A DNA stretch of 5,237 bases from an uncultured Actinomycetes bacterium (GTDB lineage Bacteria > Actinomycetota > Acidimicrobiia > Acidimicrobiales > Acidimicrobilacustridaceae): the NCBI GenBank assembly GCA_945957335.1, contig CAMFLJ010000273.1, positions 1 through 5,237 of the forward strand, given 5' to 3'. This document shows positions 4,063 to 5,237 of the stretch, piece after piece; positions within the stretch are counted from its first letter, which is position 1, and each line of letters begins with the position of its first letter. Position numbers and translations under genes: made by a program. Under the pieces are notes generated by a model. That model did no database searches and was not told the DNA's origin. It saw only the letters and a list, made by a program, of their open reading frames with translations.

Positions 4063-5237
4063 GTGCAGACGCTGACCACATCCGAAACGGCGGCGGTCGC
4101 GGACCAGCCCACCCGGGTCGGTCGGATCGTCGCCCTCGACGGCCTGCGGGGCCTCGCCGTGGCCCTTGTCGTCGTCTACCACTTCGCCCCCGACGTGCTG
4201 CCAGCCGGCTTCCTCGGCGTCGACGTGTTCTTCGTGCTCTCCGGGTTCCTCATCACGACCCTGGCCCTGGGCGAGCACGAGCGCTCGGGATCGCTCGCCG
4301 TCGGGGCGTTCTTCGGACGCCGTGCCCGCCGCCTCCTGCCCGCCGCCATCGCCTGCGTCGTCGCCGTCACCGTCACCGCCGTGCTGCTCCAGCCGTCGGC
4401 CGACCGGCAGCCGCTGCGGGGCGAGGCGATGGCATCGCTCCTCTACGGCGCCAACTGGTGGTCGGTGGCCCAGGGCAGCTCCTACCAGGCCACCTTCGGG
4501 GCCGAGTCGCCGCTCAACCACTTCTGGTCGCTGGCGGTGGAGGAGCAGTTCTACCTGCTGTTCCCGCTGGTGATCGTGGGCCTCGCCGCGCTGCTCGCCC
4601 GTCGGGGCCACGACCGGCGGCGCCTGGCGGCGTGGCTGCTCGGCGGCTCGGTCCTGCTCGCAGCGGGTTCGGCCCGGCTCATGGCCGCCCTCCACGACCC
4701 GCTCACCGACCCGTCCCGCGCCTACCTCGGCTCCGACACCCGGGCCCAGGCGGTGCTGGCCGGCGTGGCCGCGGCGTGCGTGCTGCACCTGTGGCGCGAC
4801 CGGCTGAGCGGGGCGCGGGTGCGCCGGGCGCTGGCCGCGGTGGCCGTCGCCGCGGTGGCCACGGTGCTGTGGGCGTCACGCACGGCCGACTTCCGCGCCG
4901 GGTGGCTCTACCAGGGGGGCTTCCTGCTGATCGCGGTGGCGTCGGGGGCGGTGGCGCTCTCGCTGGCCACCAGCCGGGGCGGGCCCAGCCGGCTCTTCGA
5001 GACCCGCACCCTCTGCGTGCTCGGCCTCTACTCCTACGGCATCTACCTGTGGCACTGGCCGGTGCGCGTCTTCGTCGACGAGGACCGCACCGGGCTCGAC
5101 GGCATCGCCCTCTTCGCCGTCCGGGTCGTGCTCACCGCCGCGCTCACGGTGCTGTCGGCCCGGCTGATCGAGGACCGGTTCCGCCACGGCCGTCGCTCCC
5201 CCGAAGCGTCCGGAGCGGGGTCGGCCCGACGTGGCCC
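4063..5237 (+). CDS. Acyltransferase-3 family membrane O-acyltransferase (OatA/OafB-like), 3' end outside the window
   Basis: Frame 1 is open from before 4063 to the window edge (391 residues seen). It has the hallmarks of acyltransferase-3 proteins, which move acyl groups across the membrane onto peptidoglycan, O-antigen or other glycans. These are ALDGLRGLAVALVVVYHF (24-41) with the conserved Arg29 and His40; FLGVDVFFVLSGFLIT (50-65); an R-x-x-R motif (Arg87-Arg90) before LLPA; NHFWSLAVEEQFYLLFP (152-168); SDTRAQAVLAG (224-234); and YSYGIYLWHWP (323-333). About ten transmembrane helices are visible, the last ending near 366. An Arg-rich stretch follows, after which related proteins may carry a periplasmic SGNH domain that this window cannot show. 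The start is uncertain. GTG 4063, with GGGGG five bases upstream, puts a 23-residue cytoplasmic tail before the domain; in-frame ATG 3895 adds non-protein-like sequence. Likely role: surface-glycan acylation, consistent with the divergent sugar enzyme. Confidence 0.85.
   Translation, partial: MQTLTTSETAAVADQPTRVGRIVALDGLRGLAVALVVVYHFAPDVLPAGFLGVDVFFVLSGFLITTLALGEHERSGSLAVGAFFGRRARRLLPAAIACVVAVTVTAVLLQPSADRQPLRGEAMASLLYGANWWSVAQGSSYQATFGAESPLNHFWSLAVEEQFYLLFPLVIVGLAALLARRGHDRRRLAAWLLGGSVLLAAGSARLMAALHDPLTDPSRAYLGSDTRAQAVLAGVAAACVLHLWRDRLSGARVRRALAAVAVAAVATVLWASRTADFRAGWLYQGGFLLIAVASGAVALSLATSRGGPSRLFETRTLCVLGLYSYGIYLWHWPVRVFVDEDRTGLDGIALFAVRVVLTAALTVLSARLIEDRFRHGRRSPEASGAGSARRG

Noticed and set aside
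3881..4081. 67-residue N-terminal extension of the PLP enzyme
   Set aside because: Arg/Pro/Ala-rich sequence not seen in the family, crossing the divergent promoter region; GTG 3880 begins right at the conserved domain.
4000..4788. Minus-strand open frame opposite the acyltransferase
   Set aside because: Gln/His/Glu/Arg-rich shadow frame; the plus-strand frame carries unmistakable acyltransferase-3 motifs.
4876..5187. Minus-strand open frame near the right edge
   Set aside because: Low-complexity shadow of the acyltransferase transmembrane region.

Overview
The window is very GC-rich, with strong G/C bias at third codon positions. It carries gene families typical of high-GC Actinomycetota: an ECF sigma factor, a DUF222/13E12-type HNH protein and apparently leaderless genes. 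An actinobacterium is likely. An Acidimicrobiia-like lineage is a guess from the style of the promoters and proteins and was not tested.

Left part, plus strand. The last 47 codons of an ECF sigma factor (region 4) end at 144. About 300 bases without a gene follow. They hold a GC-rich hairpin just after the sigma stop, a 10-nt direct repeat, and a T-rich promoter island running into the start of a complete DUF222/HNH endonuclease-like gene (442-2013). That gene appears leaderless, and a partial LexA/SOS-type site (GAAC-N4-GTaC) overlaps its start codon. Its HNH zinc cage is intact, but the central Asn of the HNH motif is Ala. A small VOC/glyoxalase-fold protein (2040-2417) follows, also with a -10-like hexamer placed for leaderless transcription.

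Middle. A 58-bp convergent gap (2418-2475) contains two tandem hairpins and is probably a shared terminator. On the minus strand are a 57-residue two-helix membrane protein (2476-2649) and, 31 bp upstream of it, a 399-residue DegT/DnrJ/EryC1/StrS-fold PLP enzyme (2681-3880). The PLP enzyme is the most interesting gene here. The usual PLP lysine is His185, and several other motifs match the sugar 3-dehydrase branch (E1/RfbH, ColD), yet the E1-type iron-sulfur cysteines are missing.

Right part, plus strand. After a 182-bp divergent intergenic region with a perfect 12-bp palindrome, an acyltransferase-3 family membrane protein (OatA/OafB-like) starts at about 4063 and runs off the window. The divergent pair of a deoxysugar-type PLP enzyme and a membrane O-acyltransferase suggests surface-glycan modification. 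The left-hand genes (sigma factor, SOS-like HNH protein, VOC protein) look functionally unrelated to it. I saw no RNA genes, CRISPR arrays or insertion sequences.
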